Assembly: GCA_964636325.1 (NCBI GenBank)
Contig: CAZWRV010000001.1
Location: 84,789 to 148,788 of the forward strand
DNA from: CAZWRV01 sp964636325
GTDB lineage: Bacteria > Verrucomicrobiota > Lentisphaeria > Victivallales > GWF2-50-93
Length of the DNA stretch: 64,000 bases
Reading direction: 5' to 3'
Part shown: positions 16,431 through 24,752 of the stretch, piece after piece
Position numbering within the stretch: the first letter of the stretch is position 1
How the letters are laid out: each line of letters begins with the position of its first letter
The notes under the pieces: generated by a model
Databases searched by the model: none
Told to the model about the DNA's origin: nothing
What the model saw: only the letters and a program-made list of their open reading frames with translations
Made by a program: the position numbers and the translations under genes

Positions 16431-17533
16431 GTGAAAGCAATGTCGCCCACGCCGTCATGCATTTGGAGTCCGTCGAATGCTCCCGCAGGAAATCCTTTCG
16501 ATACGATGCAGTCCTTCCGGCGGCGGAATTCGCGGATGAACGGCATTCCGGAGTTCCTGAGTTCCAACGCCAGAGCGCTGTTCCGTGTGCTGAAGACGGA
16601 GGTTCCGCTGTCCACGATGAAGGCAGCAAGCGCGGCTGCAATGCCCTTCAGATCAGGCTCGTCATGGTAAAGACATGGAACCGTAGTGTGCCCGTCCATC
16701 TGATGGAGCAGTGCGAATCCTACAATCCGGCCGTCAGGCGCATTCAGCCTAAGCATCCTGTACAGAGCGGATTTCGCATAGGCTGTGAACTCATATCTGC
16801 GGGCTTCTTCAAGGTCTGACTCATCCGAGCCGACCCATGGGTATTGGACGATCCATTCAATTTCAGCCGATCCCCTGTGAAAAAGCTCAGAGCCAGCCCT
16901 GCCGCGTATGAACACCTCAGTTTCTTTGTCGATATCAGCCAGCTCAACGCATCTGAATCCTGATTCGTCAGACAGGCGGCCATCCCAGATAATCCTACGG
17001 ATCCGCATGAGGGAATTTACAAAAGGCGCGGCAGCTCTCAGAGCGACAGGCACGAGAATGTTTCGGCCGTCAAGAAAACCAAGCAGGAGAGCGGGATCAA
17101 TCTTCAACACAAACAGATGCATCGTCCGCTCCCTCAGCGTCATGAATTTCCTTGTCGCATCATAAATCTTCTTAGCCTGTTCCGTGAATGATGCAACAGC
17201 CACTTTTCCGTCATATAATTCAAGCGCCCTCAAGAGCAGTGCTGCTCCAATCCCAGTGCTCCTGAATTCAGGCGCAACCCACCAGGTGCTCAGCCAGCAG
17301 AACTTATGGACGGCATCCCCTGCGGCAATCGTATCGGGCAGCATGCCGAGGAATCCGGCCAGCTTTTCTCCCTCGTATGCGGCAAGAAGGAGGATGTCGT
17401 CCTTTCTAGCCCTTGGGTTGTTAGCCTGCGAAAGCGCCCTTCTTCTCGATACGGGCAGCTTCTCCGACTTCCAGAAAGATCGATCCTCGAGCAGCCTCTC
17501 AAGATCAACAGGCCTGAGCTCCCGTATTTCCAT
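16427..17533 (-). CDS. GNAT-family N-acetyltransferase domain protein
   Basis: The 368-residue protein begins with a GNAT-like domain: MEIRELRPVDLERLLEDRSF, LAAYEGEKLAGFLGMLPDTI and the acetyl-CoA loop region WVAPEFRSTGIGAALLLRAL at about residues 85-105. The C-terminal half has a second, weaker GNAT-like pattern (GRIVGFALLHQMDGHTT, DLKGIAAALAAFIVDSGT), so it may be a tandem GNAT. Such proteins occur in O-antigen and capsule clusters and often acylate an amino sugar. It starts 3 bases after the upstream GT-C gene and overlaps the deacetylase gene. The substrate is unknown. Confidence 0.82.
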   Translation of the reverse strand: MEIRELRPVDLERLLEDRSFWKSEKLPVSRRRALSQANNPRARKDDILLLAAYEGEKLAGFLGMLPDTIAAGDAVHKFCWLSTWWVAPEFRSTGIGAALLLRALELYDGKVAVASFTEQAKKIYDATRKFMTLRERTMHLFVLKIDPALLLGFLDGRNILVPVALRAAAPFVNSLMRIRRIIWDGRLSDESGFRCVELADIDKETEVFIRGRAGSELFHRGSAEIEWIVQYPWVGSDESDLEEARRYEFTAYAKSALYRMLRLNAPDGRIVGFALLHQMDGHTTVPCLYHDEPDLKGIAAALAAFIVDSGTSVFSTRNSALALELRNSGMPFIREFRRRKDCIVSKGFPAGAFDGLQMHDGVGDIAFT

Positions 17534-17536
17534 GCG

Positions 17537-20089
17537 CTATTGCTTGAACACCGGCTTGGTGTTTCTGTTTATCTTCCATACCTTGGTCTCGCCGTCATGC
17601 ACAAGGCTGGCGAACCTGGGATCTGAAAGCAGCGGAGCATAGAGCCTGTAGGTCTCGGGATACCTTTTGAGCCCTTCTACAGGCTCTATTAGAAAATAGC
17701 TGATGTCCAAGCGGTAGAGATCCATGAAAAGCGCGTTGCCCGTCTTTCCAAGGGTGAATTTCTGCCCCGTCAAAGAATCCTCATAAAATCCCATCTTGTT
17801 AGGATCCCTGAGCTGCTCCTTCACCTTATTGACGGCCGGATATGCGTCGATTTTCCTCCAATATACGCCTCTCCTTTTTGAAAGGCTGAAGAACTGGGCA
17901 TCGTTGGAGGTGAGGACGACGGCGGTGTCCGGAGTGTTATCATTTATGAACATAATTGCCTCGTAGAGTCCGGGATACAGGAAGTCGCTTTGTTTGAGTT
18001 TTCCAGAGAAGATGTATGCGCTGATTCCGTCGCCGGCAAAAAGACGGGCGGAGACGCTGGAGCCGGGAATAGCGAATGACGCGGCAATCGCAATCCCGGC
18101 GACCGTGGCGATGATCCAGACGTATTTCACTTTTCTCCTTGCCTTGAGCATCATATAAATATCCCCAGCGAAAATGCCTCCGAAATAGGCCGCCATCGGC
18201 AGGATTGTCAGTATGTAGCGCCTGTTCAAGTAAAACTTGTAGAGCACCGGCAGCGCGAAAAGAACCAGCGCCGCCAGCATCATCCAGTCCATAGGCCTTT
18301 TCACCTTGACATATCCTATCCAATAAGCCGCGCCTATAATGAATATGTAGAAGGTCAGTCCGAAAAGCTGTGGCTGTGTGAATATCTGGAGTCTGCCAAG
18401 TAAGGTCTTTTTTGAAAATAATTCTTCTGTAATGTCTGTCAAAATTGATTTTATGCCTGCGGTTTCTTCTCCAGGTACATTGTCTGGCTCAATAACAACC
18501 GGGGAGATCAACTGCAACGGTTTGACTTCCAATGGACTACTTTTTTCATCATATGAGACAGAAGGATTCAGATGGTAGATGGTAGTACCTTTTTTAACAA
18601 AGACCTTGGTGTAAAACTTAGATCTACTGATAACTTCTTTCAGCAGTGAGTTGTAATATTCATCCCTTCCATCGCCTCGTGGGTCAACAACTACTGTTTC
18701 GATTTTTTGCTCTATGAGGTATCGCAACATGACTCTGATTTTTATAATCTTTGAGATATCCTTGATAATAAAGTCTTCGTCGAAAAACCAAATGACATTC
18801 CCAGGTGTTGGCCTTGTCTCCTTTTCCGGTTTTTCCCCCACACATAAGATTTTGTTTGTATCCAACGTGAGCCAAGAAGCCTGTTCTAAAGCATCTTCAA
18901 GGGTTATATTCTTACGTGGTTCTTCCTCGACGGAAATACCACGGAACTCGAGGTCGCCCTTGTCGTATGAGACGTCGAGGCTGAATATCTTCTTGAAATA
19001 GTTGAGATGCCTTGATCCACCTTGTGCGAGCAACGTCGTAACCAGTCCGGCCGTCATCAGCAGGGCAAGCCCGACCACTCCGGCTGAGACAAGCGCGTGT
19101 CTTGTGAGCAATTTCGGGAAGATTCCGAGAAGCCTTCCCCTGTTGGCTACAAGCGATTCGACTGCAAGCAGGGAAAAGACCACAATTGCAACAAGCACTC
19201 CTGTAAGGTGGAAATACAGGCAGAAAAACAAGGCTAGTAGCGCTGAAGCAAGGTGGAATGGCTTGAAAGTGCCGACGAATTCAGATGCAAAATAGACTCC
19301 GCATAGGAAGAAGAACATCCTTGGAGGGTCGATGCTGTTCTCTATGGATTGCCAAACGAAGGCCGGGACAAGCATCAGCAGCAGTGTTCCGAACAAGGCT
19401 TGGCATGTGCCAGCCCTGCACCTGAGAATCCAGAAGAGCAAAATAGCCAGATAAAAGGAATACGTCGCTGAAACAACACGGGAGGCGAGGCAATCCCGTT
19501 CGTTCCTGATAAGGCTCATTGAGGAATAAAGGAGCGGGAGTCCGGGAGGGTGCTTTATGGTGCTGTAGAACCCGCTCGCCTTGTCCGGGGCGCTCATCGG
19601 ATAGTTCTTCAGGCTCCTGTTCTGCGCGAAGATCCTTCCGAAGACCTCGTAGACGCAGCCGTCATGGCTTACGATCGGATATAATGCAGACTGGAAGAAT
19701 ATATAGGAGAAGATGAAGACCAGCGCCAGCCCCAGGACGGCCTTGTCTTTCTCAAGACCGCCCCTAATTCGCTGCAGCTCCCATTTTAGAAAGGCATGCG
19801 TCCTGAGTAAAAGCAGGCGCAGTCCGGGTAGGCCCAGAACAAAGCATGCGGCCCAGGCGAAGACGATCACGAGGACATATATGGAGGCGGGTTTGCCGGG
19901 AAGGCAGACGAACATCGCGCAGACGGCCAGAGACGTCAGGGCAGGAGCAAGGCCAAAGCAGAAAAGAAGAGCAACGCCGATATCCACATCGGTTTTCAAC
20001 TGGCCGGCAAGCGTCAGATAGACCCCGGTCAGTATGATTCCGCAGACGAGAAAGCAGAAGACGAAGACTAGGACGTCAAGGACAAACAC
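17537..20089 (-). CDS. GT-C membrane glycosyltransferase with one inserted soluble module
   Basis: The 850-residue protein has many hydrophobic segments in residues 1-350 and 580-690. The first large loop has SHDGCVYEVFGRIF near residue 141, where GT39 proteins carry their catalytic acidic pair; HPPGLPLLY follows. Residues about 395-510 are a soluble insert with the same layout as the modules of the 1230-residue protein (NKILCVGEK, VIWFFDEDF, ETVVVDPRGDG, TTIYHLNPS). The C-terminal soluble domain (DTAVVLTSNDAQFFSL to ETKVWKIN) has a similar pattern. The start is GTG at 20089 after AGGTGATCC. It probably uses a polyprenyl-phosphate sugar outside the membrane; the acceptor is unknown. Confidence 0.85.
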   Translation of the reverse strand: MFVLDVLVFVFCFLVCGIILTGVYLTLAGQLKTDVDIGVALLFCFGLAPALTSLAVCAMFVCLPGKPASIYVLVIVFAWAACFVLGLPGLRLLLLRTHAFLKWELQRIRGGLEKDKAVLGLALVFIFSYIFFQSALYPIVSHDGCVYEVFGRIFAQNRSLKNYPMSAPDKASGFYSTIKHPPGLPLLYSSMSLIRNERDCLASRVVSATYSFYLAILLFWILRCRAGTCQALFGTLLLMLVPAFVWQSIENSIDPPRMFFFLCGVYFASEFVGTFKPFHLASALLALFFCLYFHLTGVLVAIVVFSLLAVESLVANRGRLLGIFPKLLTRHALVSAGVVGLALLMTAGLVTTLLAQGGSRHLNYFKKIFSLDVSYDKGDLEFRGISVEEEPRKNITLEDALEQASWLTLDTNKILCVGEKPEKETRPTPGNVIWFFDEDFIIKDISKIIKIRVMLRYLIEQKIETVVVDPRGDGRDEYYNSLLKEVISRSKFYTKVFVKKGTTIYHLNPSVSYDEKSSPLEVKPLQLISPVVIEPDNVPGEETAGIKSILTDITEELFSKKTLLGRLQIFTQPQLFGLTFYIFIIGAAYWIGYVKVKRPMDWMMLAALVLFALPVLYKFYLNRRYILTILPMAAYFGGIFAGDIYMMLKARRKVKYVWIIATVAGIAIAASFAIPGSSVSARLFAGDGISAYIFSGKLKQSDFLYPGLYEAIMFINDNTPDTAVVLTSNDAQFFSLSKRRGVYWRKIDAYPAVNKVKEQLRDPNKMGFYEDSLTGQKFTLGKTGNALFMDLYRLDISYFLIEPVEGLKRYPETYRLYAPLLSDPRFASLVHDGETKVWKINRNTKPVFKQ

Positions 20090-20092
20090 GGA

Positions 20093-21118
20093 TCACCTGC
20101 CGGCATGTTTTCTGAAAAAGTCGAGCATCCATGAGCTGGGATCGCATTTATCCTTGAGGAGAATTTCGCGCTTTCTGCGCCATTCCTGCTTGACGTCATC
20201 CTTCTCAAGCAACCTCGCGATGTGCCGTTCCGCCTCGGCATAGTTGTCGGTGTGGAAGAGAAGTCCGTATTTCTTCTCCTCCTCCTCAGTGTAGCCCATG
20301 GTGAGGGTATTCACGAAGATAGAAGGTGTACCGATCACCGCAGCCTCGGAGGCCATGGTTCCGCCTTCGCCGACATATATTGTCGCATAATAAAGGAGGT
20401 CGTGCATTTTCACCGGGTCGATGGACATCCTGTATCTGTCAAGCTCGCCGGGAAGGGAGCATTCCGAGCTTATTATCACCCGTCCTCTGGAATTGAGCAG
20501 TTCGACAAGCTTGAGCTTTTCGGTGGAGGAGAAGCCGTGCTGCCCCCTGTCGTGCGTGGCCTGCCAGGCCACAAACCTGACAATGAAGAAGACATCGCCC
20601 TCCTTCATGCCGAGTTCGCCAAGTACGGCGGGATTCGGAGTAAATCGGGCCGGATGAAGATAGGCCAGTTCGTGATATCCAGGATACCTGATCTGCTTGG
20701 GGCCGAGGTCGCCCTTGAAACAGTCGGGCGTTATGATCTTCTCGGCGAAGGGGCGGAAGAGCCTGATCTGTTCTACGGCGTGCTCCGTGTCAGTGAAGAC
20801 GAAGAGCCTGGCACCGAGCATCATCGGAAAAAAAGGGCGCGCGCTGGAAATGCTCACGACGATGTCCGGCCTTTCCCGGAGAAGCACGAAGAGCATTCTG
20901 AAATTGACAATGATGAAGTTTATATACTTGACAATCATGTTTTTTCCGTATGAGCCCATGTCGATGTACTTCAGGCCGAAGCGTCCTAGCAGTTCGAATG
21001 TGATGTCCTTCGAAGTGGCGGTGATGACGACTTCTGCGCCTGAGGCCCGGATTTCGCTTATGAAATGCCTGAAGAAATGGACGTGCGCCGGATGGTTGAT
21101 GTCTACGATTATCTTCAT
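20093..21118 (-). CDS. DUF354 family protein (GT-B-like)
   Basis: The 341-residue protein opens with the family signature MKIIVDINHPAHVHFFRHF and carries VITATSKDITFELL, FVFTDTEHAVEQIRLF, GYHELAYLHPARFTP and YVGEGGTMASEAAVIGTPSI. These are characteristic of DUF354, a family with a UDP-GlcNAc-2-epimerase/GT-B-like fold frequently found in acetamidino-sugar and archaeal or bacterial glycan clusters. It follows the HisF-like gene by 8 bases and precedes the 850-residue GT-C gene by 3 bases. A glycosyltransferase role is a reasonable inference; an activity has not been read from the sequence. Confidence 0.9.
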   Translation of the reverse strand: MKIIVDINHPAHVHFFRHFISEIRASGAEVVITATSKDITFELLGRFGLKYIDMGSYGKNMIVKYINFIIVNFRMLFVLLRERPDIVVSISSARPFFPMMLGARLFVFTDTEHAVEQIRLFRPFAEKIITPDCFKGDLGPKQIRYPGYHELAYLHPARFTPNPAVLGELGMKEGDVFFIVRFVAWQATHDRGQHGFSSTEKLKLVELLNSRGRVIISSECSLPGELDRYRMSIDPVKMHDLLYYATIYVGEGGTMASEAAVIGTPSIFVNTLTMGYTEEEEKKYGLLFHTDNYAEAERHIARLLEKDDVKQEWRRKREILLKDKCDPSSWMLDFFRKHAGR

Positions 21119-21125
21119 CTGGGTT

Positions 21126-21896
21126 TCAGGAAATCCCCCGGAATGCGGTTTCTAGCTCCAACTTGTCGGGATAGTTGATCAGGACGCCCTTGCGCGGACC
21201 GTGGTAGACGAACATGCTGCCGGCCGCCACCGCGCTGGCTCCGCCGGAGAGGACAGCCTCCCTGAAATGCTCGACGCATCCCGCCCCTCCGACGGCGATG
21301 ACAGGCACATGGACGGCGGAGCTGACGCTTTTGATGAGTTCGATATCGTAGCCCTGCATCATGCCGTCGCGGTCGATAGAATTTATCAGGATTTCACCGG
21401 CGCCCATGGACTCCATTTTGGCCGCATGCTTGACGGGGCACATGTCGGTCTTCTGTCTACCGGACTTGATGTATACGGCGTATTTTCCGAAGAAGCCTTT
21501 CGCGGCGTCGATGGAGACTATGATGCTCTGGTTCCCGAACAGGTCAGCGGCCCTGGTAATCAGCTCCGGATCCAGGACGGAAGATGAATTGATTATCACC
21601 TTCTCCGCGCCCGCCTTCAGGATGTTGCGGATGTCCTCAATAGTCCTTATGCCGCCGCCTGCCGCGAAAGGCATGAATGCCTCCTCGGCTATCTTCTTGA
21701 CGAAGTCAATGTCCAACAGCCTGCCGTCGTTAGTAGCTGTGATGTCCACGAACGCCAGCTCGTCTGCCTCGAGGTCGTTGTAAATCTTCACGGCGTTGAT
21801 CGGATCGCCGATGTATGTCGGGTTACGGAACTTGACCGTCTTGACTAACCCCTTGTTTTTAAGAAGCAGGCATGGAAGAACCCTAGGACGGAACAT
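21126..21896 (-). CDS. HisF-like cyclase subunit of acetamidino-sugar synthesis
   Basis: The 256-residue TIM-barrel protein is close to imidazole-glycerol-phosphate synthase HisF (RVLPCLLLKNKGLVKTVKF, LAFVDITATN, FAAGGGIRTIEDIRNILKAG, VSIDAAKG, INSIDRDGMMQGYDIELI, AVGGAGCVEHFREAV). Here it is not with histidine genes but with a HisH-like gene and a PP-loop sugar amidotransferase. That trio is the known arrangement for converting an N-acetylamino sugar to an acetamidino sugar (Pseudomonas WbpG/HisH2/HisF2 type), where HisH and HisF supply ammonia. The first residues MFRPRVLPCLLLKNKGLV, rather than the usual HisF start, fit that subgroup. Confidence 0.9.
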   Translation of the reverse strand: MFRPRVLPCLLLKNKGLVKTVKFRNPTYIGDPINAVKIYNDLEADELAFVDITATNDGRLLDIDFVKKIAEEAFMPFAAGGGIRTIEDIRNILKAGAEKVIINSSSVLDPELITRAADLFGNQSIIVSIDAAKGFFGKYAVYIKSGRQKTDMCPVKHAAKMESMGAGEILINSIDRDGMMQGYDIELIKSVSSAVHVPVIAVGGAGCVEHFREAVLSGGASAVAAGSMFVYHGPRKGVLINYPDKLELETAFRGIS

Positions 21897-21937
21897 GCGT
21901 CGCTCCTTCCGCGGCGGTTTCAGACCGGATATTCCTT

Positions 21938-22552
21938 TCAGGCATGTTCAAGGAAATTCCTCAATATTCGCAGCCCCCCTTTGTGGCTCTTTTCGGGATG
22001 GAATTGCGTGCCGTATATGTTGCCTTTGCGTATGACGGAAGTGAACCTGAATCCGTAGTCCGTCTCGGCGACAGAGAGTTCGTTGTCAGCACACTTCAAG
22101 TGGTATGAATGGACGAAGTAGAACTGGTAGTCACCCACTCCTTCCAGCAGCGGGCATTTCTTTTTGAGATGCAGATTGTTCCAGCCCATGTGAGGTATTG
22201 TCAGCTTCCGGCCAAGTCCTGAGAAGTCGAACCTCACGGTCTGCGCGTCTACCCATCCGAGCCCGTCGACATCGCCCTCCTCGCTGTACCTAGTGAAGAG
22301 CTGGATGCCGAGGCATATGCCCAGTATCGGCACTTTGCGTTCAAGGACCGCCCTTCCGAGGACTTCGACGAATCCGAGCTCGGAAAGCCTCGCCATGCCA
22401 TTCCTAAAGTGTCCCACGCCGGGCAGGATTAGCTTGTCGGCCTTCTCAATCTCCGACTTTTCAGAGGAGACCTTCACCTCCGCCCCGATGCGGTGAAAGG
22501 CCTTGAGGACGGAATGCAGATTGCCCATGCCGTAGTCGACGATTACCATCAT
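21938..22552 (-). CDS. HisH-like glutamine amidotransferase subunit
   Basis: The 204-residue class I glutamine amidotransferase shows the nucleophile Cys in PILGICLGIQLFTRYSEEGD and the His-Glu pair in YGTQFHPEKSHKGGLRIL. The N-terminus VIVDYGMGNLHSVLKAF and LPGVGHFRNGMARL are typical of HisH. It lies between the PP-loop amidotransferase and the HisF paralogue and is read in the same direction, with 3 bases to the upstream gene. It probably provides ammonia by hydrolysing glutamine for acetamidino formation rather than for histidine synthesis. Two ATG codons open the frame (22552 and 22549). Confidence 0.92.
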   Translation of the reverse strand: MMVIVDYGMGNLHSVLKAFHRIGAEVKVSSEKSEIEKADKLILPGVGHFRNGMARLSELGFVEVLGRAVLERKVPILGICLGIQLFTRYSEEGDVDGLGWVDAQTVRFDFSGLGRKLTIPHMGWNNLHLKKKCPLLEGVGDYQFYFVHSYHLKCADNELSVAETDYGFRFTSVIRKGNIYGTQFHPEKSHKGGLRILRNFLEHA

Positions 22553-22555
22553 CCT

Positions 22556-23683
22556 TCACCCGAAGTATTTGTAGTAGACGACCGGCGAAATGAGGTTCAT
22601 GTCGACGGCCATGCGCACCAGGAACTTGAAGCGGCGGAGCATCGGATAGCTGGTGTGGTAGTCCAGGAAAGACTTGTTCGGTGCCTTCATGATGGTGTCG
22701 AACTCCTCGACCGAAAGCCCCAGCTTCTTTATTATGTAGTCGGTAGTTCCGTCCTTCACTGGCGGCGGCTCAGCGATCTCCTTGAGGGCCGCCTCCCTCG
22801 AAAGCCTGCCCATGCGTACAGGGCCTGAAAGCGAAACCTTCCTCTTGTCGAATCCGAACTTGCGGACAGTATACCAGCCGAAGGCCCATTGGCTGTAGAT
22901 ATTCTCGTAGTGGTGCCCCCCGTAGTATTTCCAACCCAGCTCCTTCTCGAGCACCCCCCTTGCCTCCAGCTTGTCGTAGTGGAAGTAGTTCGTGAACGGC
23001 ACCATTTTGATGTTCTTTATGAAAGTATAGTAGGCGCCCTTGTATACTGTAAGGTTCGGGAAGGACTTAAGAGGCATCCCCCCGAACCGCCCGTTGACGT
23101 CCTTCACATAAGTGCCGTCTATGAAGCTCCATTCGCGGGGAACAGTCCCCTCGGTGATAAAGGACATCCCGCTCAGGATGTGCTTGAGCCCCTCTTCGGC
23201 AGCAAGCCTGAAGAGCGTTCCGGAAATGCCGATGTCGGTCGGGATGTCGACGCAAGGAACAGACGCCTTGAGGAACGCCGTCTGTATATGCTTGAACTCC
23301 TCCCAGTTCACCACGTACGTGTAGAGGTCGACACCGAGCTTCCCGGTTGAATATTTGATGTTCTTGATCGAAGTTTCGGAACTCCAGCCGTTGTCGAAAT
23401 GCACCGCGAGAGGCCTGAGGCCGTGCTTCTTGGCCATATACAGGGTGTATGTGCTGTCGGTGCCACCGCTGACTCCGACGATGCAGTCGTAGCGCCTCCC
23501 CTTCCCCGCCTTTCTGATCTGCTCGATAAGCCGCTGGAAACGGGCCGACCTTTCCGCCTCGTCCTGCGGATAGCACCTGAGCATCTCGTCATGGCATTTG
23601 CAGTAGTTGCAGACGCCCTTCTCATCGAACTTGATCGAGCTTACAGTGGTATCGAGCAGACACCTGGAACATGTCTGGATCAT
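22556..23683 (-). CDS. N-acetyl sugar amidotransferase (WbpG/PseA type)
   Basis: The 375-residue protein is an ATP pyrophosphatase-type amidotransferase. It has two cysteine pairs at the N-terminus (CSRCLLDTT and CNYCKC), the PP-loop VGVSGGTDSTYTLYMAKKHG and AVHFDNGWSSE. This family converts an acetamido group to an acetamidino group on sugars such as 2,3-diacetamido-mannuronate or legionaminate, using ammonia from HisH/HisF partners, which follow directly. I placed the start at ATG 23683 (MIQTCSRCL); a GTG at 23695 would add four residues. As first gene of the run it may carry the promoter in the 76-base gap to the divergent membrane protein gene. Confidence 0.92.
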   Translation of the reverse strand: MIQTCSRCLLDTTVSSIKFDEKGVCNYCKCHDEMLRCYPQDEAERSARFQRLIEQIRKAGKGRRYDCIVGVSGGTDSTYTLYMAKKHGLRPLAVHFDNGWSSETSIKNIKYSTGKLGVDLYTYVVNWEEFKHIQTAFLKASVPCVDIPTDIGISGTLFRLAAEEGLKHILSGMSFITEGTVPREWSFIDGTYVKDVNGRFGGMPLKSFPNLTVYKGAYYTFIKNIKMVPFTNYFHYDKLEARGVLEKELGWKYYGGHHYENIYSQWAFGWYTVRKFGFDKRKVSLSGPVRMGRLSREAALKEIAEPPPVKDGTTDYIIKKLGLSVEEFDTIMKAPNKSFLDYHTSYPMLRRFKFLVRMAVDMNLISPVVYYKYFG

Positions 23684-23759
23684 CGTCGGAAGCACCTTGG
23701 ATTCAATGCTTGCAAAAAATGCAAGATCGGTTAGTTTTCACCCTTTCAGGAACTCGCAG

Positions 23760-24752
23760 ATGAAATATGCCGGGCTAGTCAAGAAAATAGTTTCCGCCGC
23801 CGTATTCGGCGGGTTCATCTGCCTCGCCATATGGTATTTCCGTAAGCATCCTGAAATTGTCGGCCTCATAAAGACCATCTCCCCTTCAGGGGCCGCTCTC
23901 ATGTTCCTGTTCACGATCCTTTACTATTTCGCACAAGGGATCATTCTGAAGGAGCTGGTGTCGCATTTCGGAGTGAGGATAAGCGTGCGGGAATGCTTCG
24001 GAATACTGATGGTGACTCTGTTCGGCAACTACTTCCTGCCTTACAGCGGCCTCGGGTTCAGGGCGGCCTACCTCAAGAAGAGATACAACTTCGACTACAC
24101 CCACTTCGTGAGCACGCTCGGCGCGACTTATCTTCTCGAATTCCTGGTGTTTACGGCCGGCGGCATGATAGCGCTTGCCCATGCGGGAATAGGAGGGGAC
24201 AGGAACAAGATGGTGCTGCTCGCTGTCTTCGTGATGATAATACTCGGATGTCTGACGGTGCTTCTCTTTTCGATAAGCATCCCTGACTTCGGAAACAGCG
24301 TCCTGAAGCGGGTCAAATCCCTTGTTGAAAGCTGGTATCACATTAGGAAGTCAAAAGCTCTCATCCTAAGACTGGCGGCGCTTACCGTCCTCGAATTTCT
24401 CTTTTCGGCCGCGATGTTCTACGTGGCAGTGGCGTCGTTCTCCAAGTCCGCCAGTTTCGTTTCGCTCTTCCTGCCGACCTGCCTGTCGGACTATTCTTTC
24501 ATCTTCAGGTTCACTCCTGGATCCTTCGGAGTCTACGAAGGGGCGGTAATATATTCCCTCTCCATCCTGGGAATGACGGTGAACCAGGGGCTTGCGGCAG
24601 TTTCAATCCTTAGGATATTTTCGCTCTCAGTGATACTTGTCCTGGGACCTATAAGCTTCTATTTGCTCAACCACCTTCTGCTTTTCGGCGAAAAGCAGGG
24701 CAGGATTAAGACCGAGAAGGGCAAGACTGCCACGCCAGCGGTTAGCGAATGA
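23760..24752 (+). CDS. LPG_synthase_TM (YbhN/UPF0104-like) integral membrane protein
   Basis: The 330-residue protein has about eight hydrophobic segments and the LPG_synthase_TM pattern: IVSAAVFGGFICLAIWYF, TLFGNYFLPYSGLGFRAAYL, FVSTLGATYLLEFLVF, FSKSASFVSLFLPTCLSDYS and FRFTPGSFGVYEGAVIYSLS. The PGSFG-hEG motif is diagnostic. The start is ATG at 23760; the longer frame overlaps the divergent amidotransferase gene. It is the only plus-strand gene in the first 33 kb and converges with cysNC, overlapping its end by 11 bases. Family members flip or modify lipids, and homologues near glycan clusters are proposed to act on polyprenyl-linked intermediates. The exact role here is unknown. Confidence 0.88.
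   Translation: MKYAGLVKKIVSAAVFGGFICLAIWYFRKHPEIVGLIKTISPSGAALMFLFTILYYFAQGIILKELVSHFGVRISVRECFGILMVTLFGNYFLPYSGLGFRAAYLKKRYNFDYTHFVSTLGATYLLEFLVFTAGGMIALAHAGIGGDRNKMVLLAVFVMIILGCLTVLLFSISIPDFGNSVLKRVKSLVESWYHIRKSKALILRLAALTVLEFLFSAAMFYVAVASFSKSASFVSLFLPTCLSDYSFIFRFTPGSFGVYEGAVIYSLSILGMTVNQGLAAVSILRIFSLSVILVLGPISFYLLNHLLLFGEKQGRIKTEKGKTATPAVSE

Noticed and set aside
21126..22552. HisF and HisH as histidine biosynthesis genes
   Set aside because: No other his genes are adjacent, and the PP-loop sugar amidotransferase next door fits the acetamidino-sugar role better.
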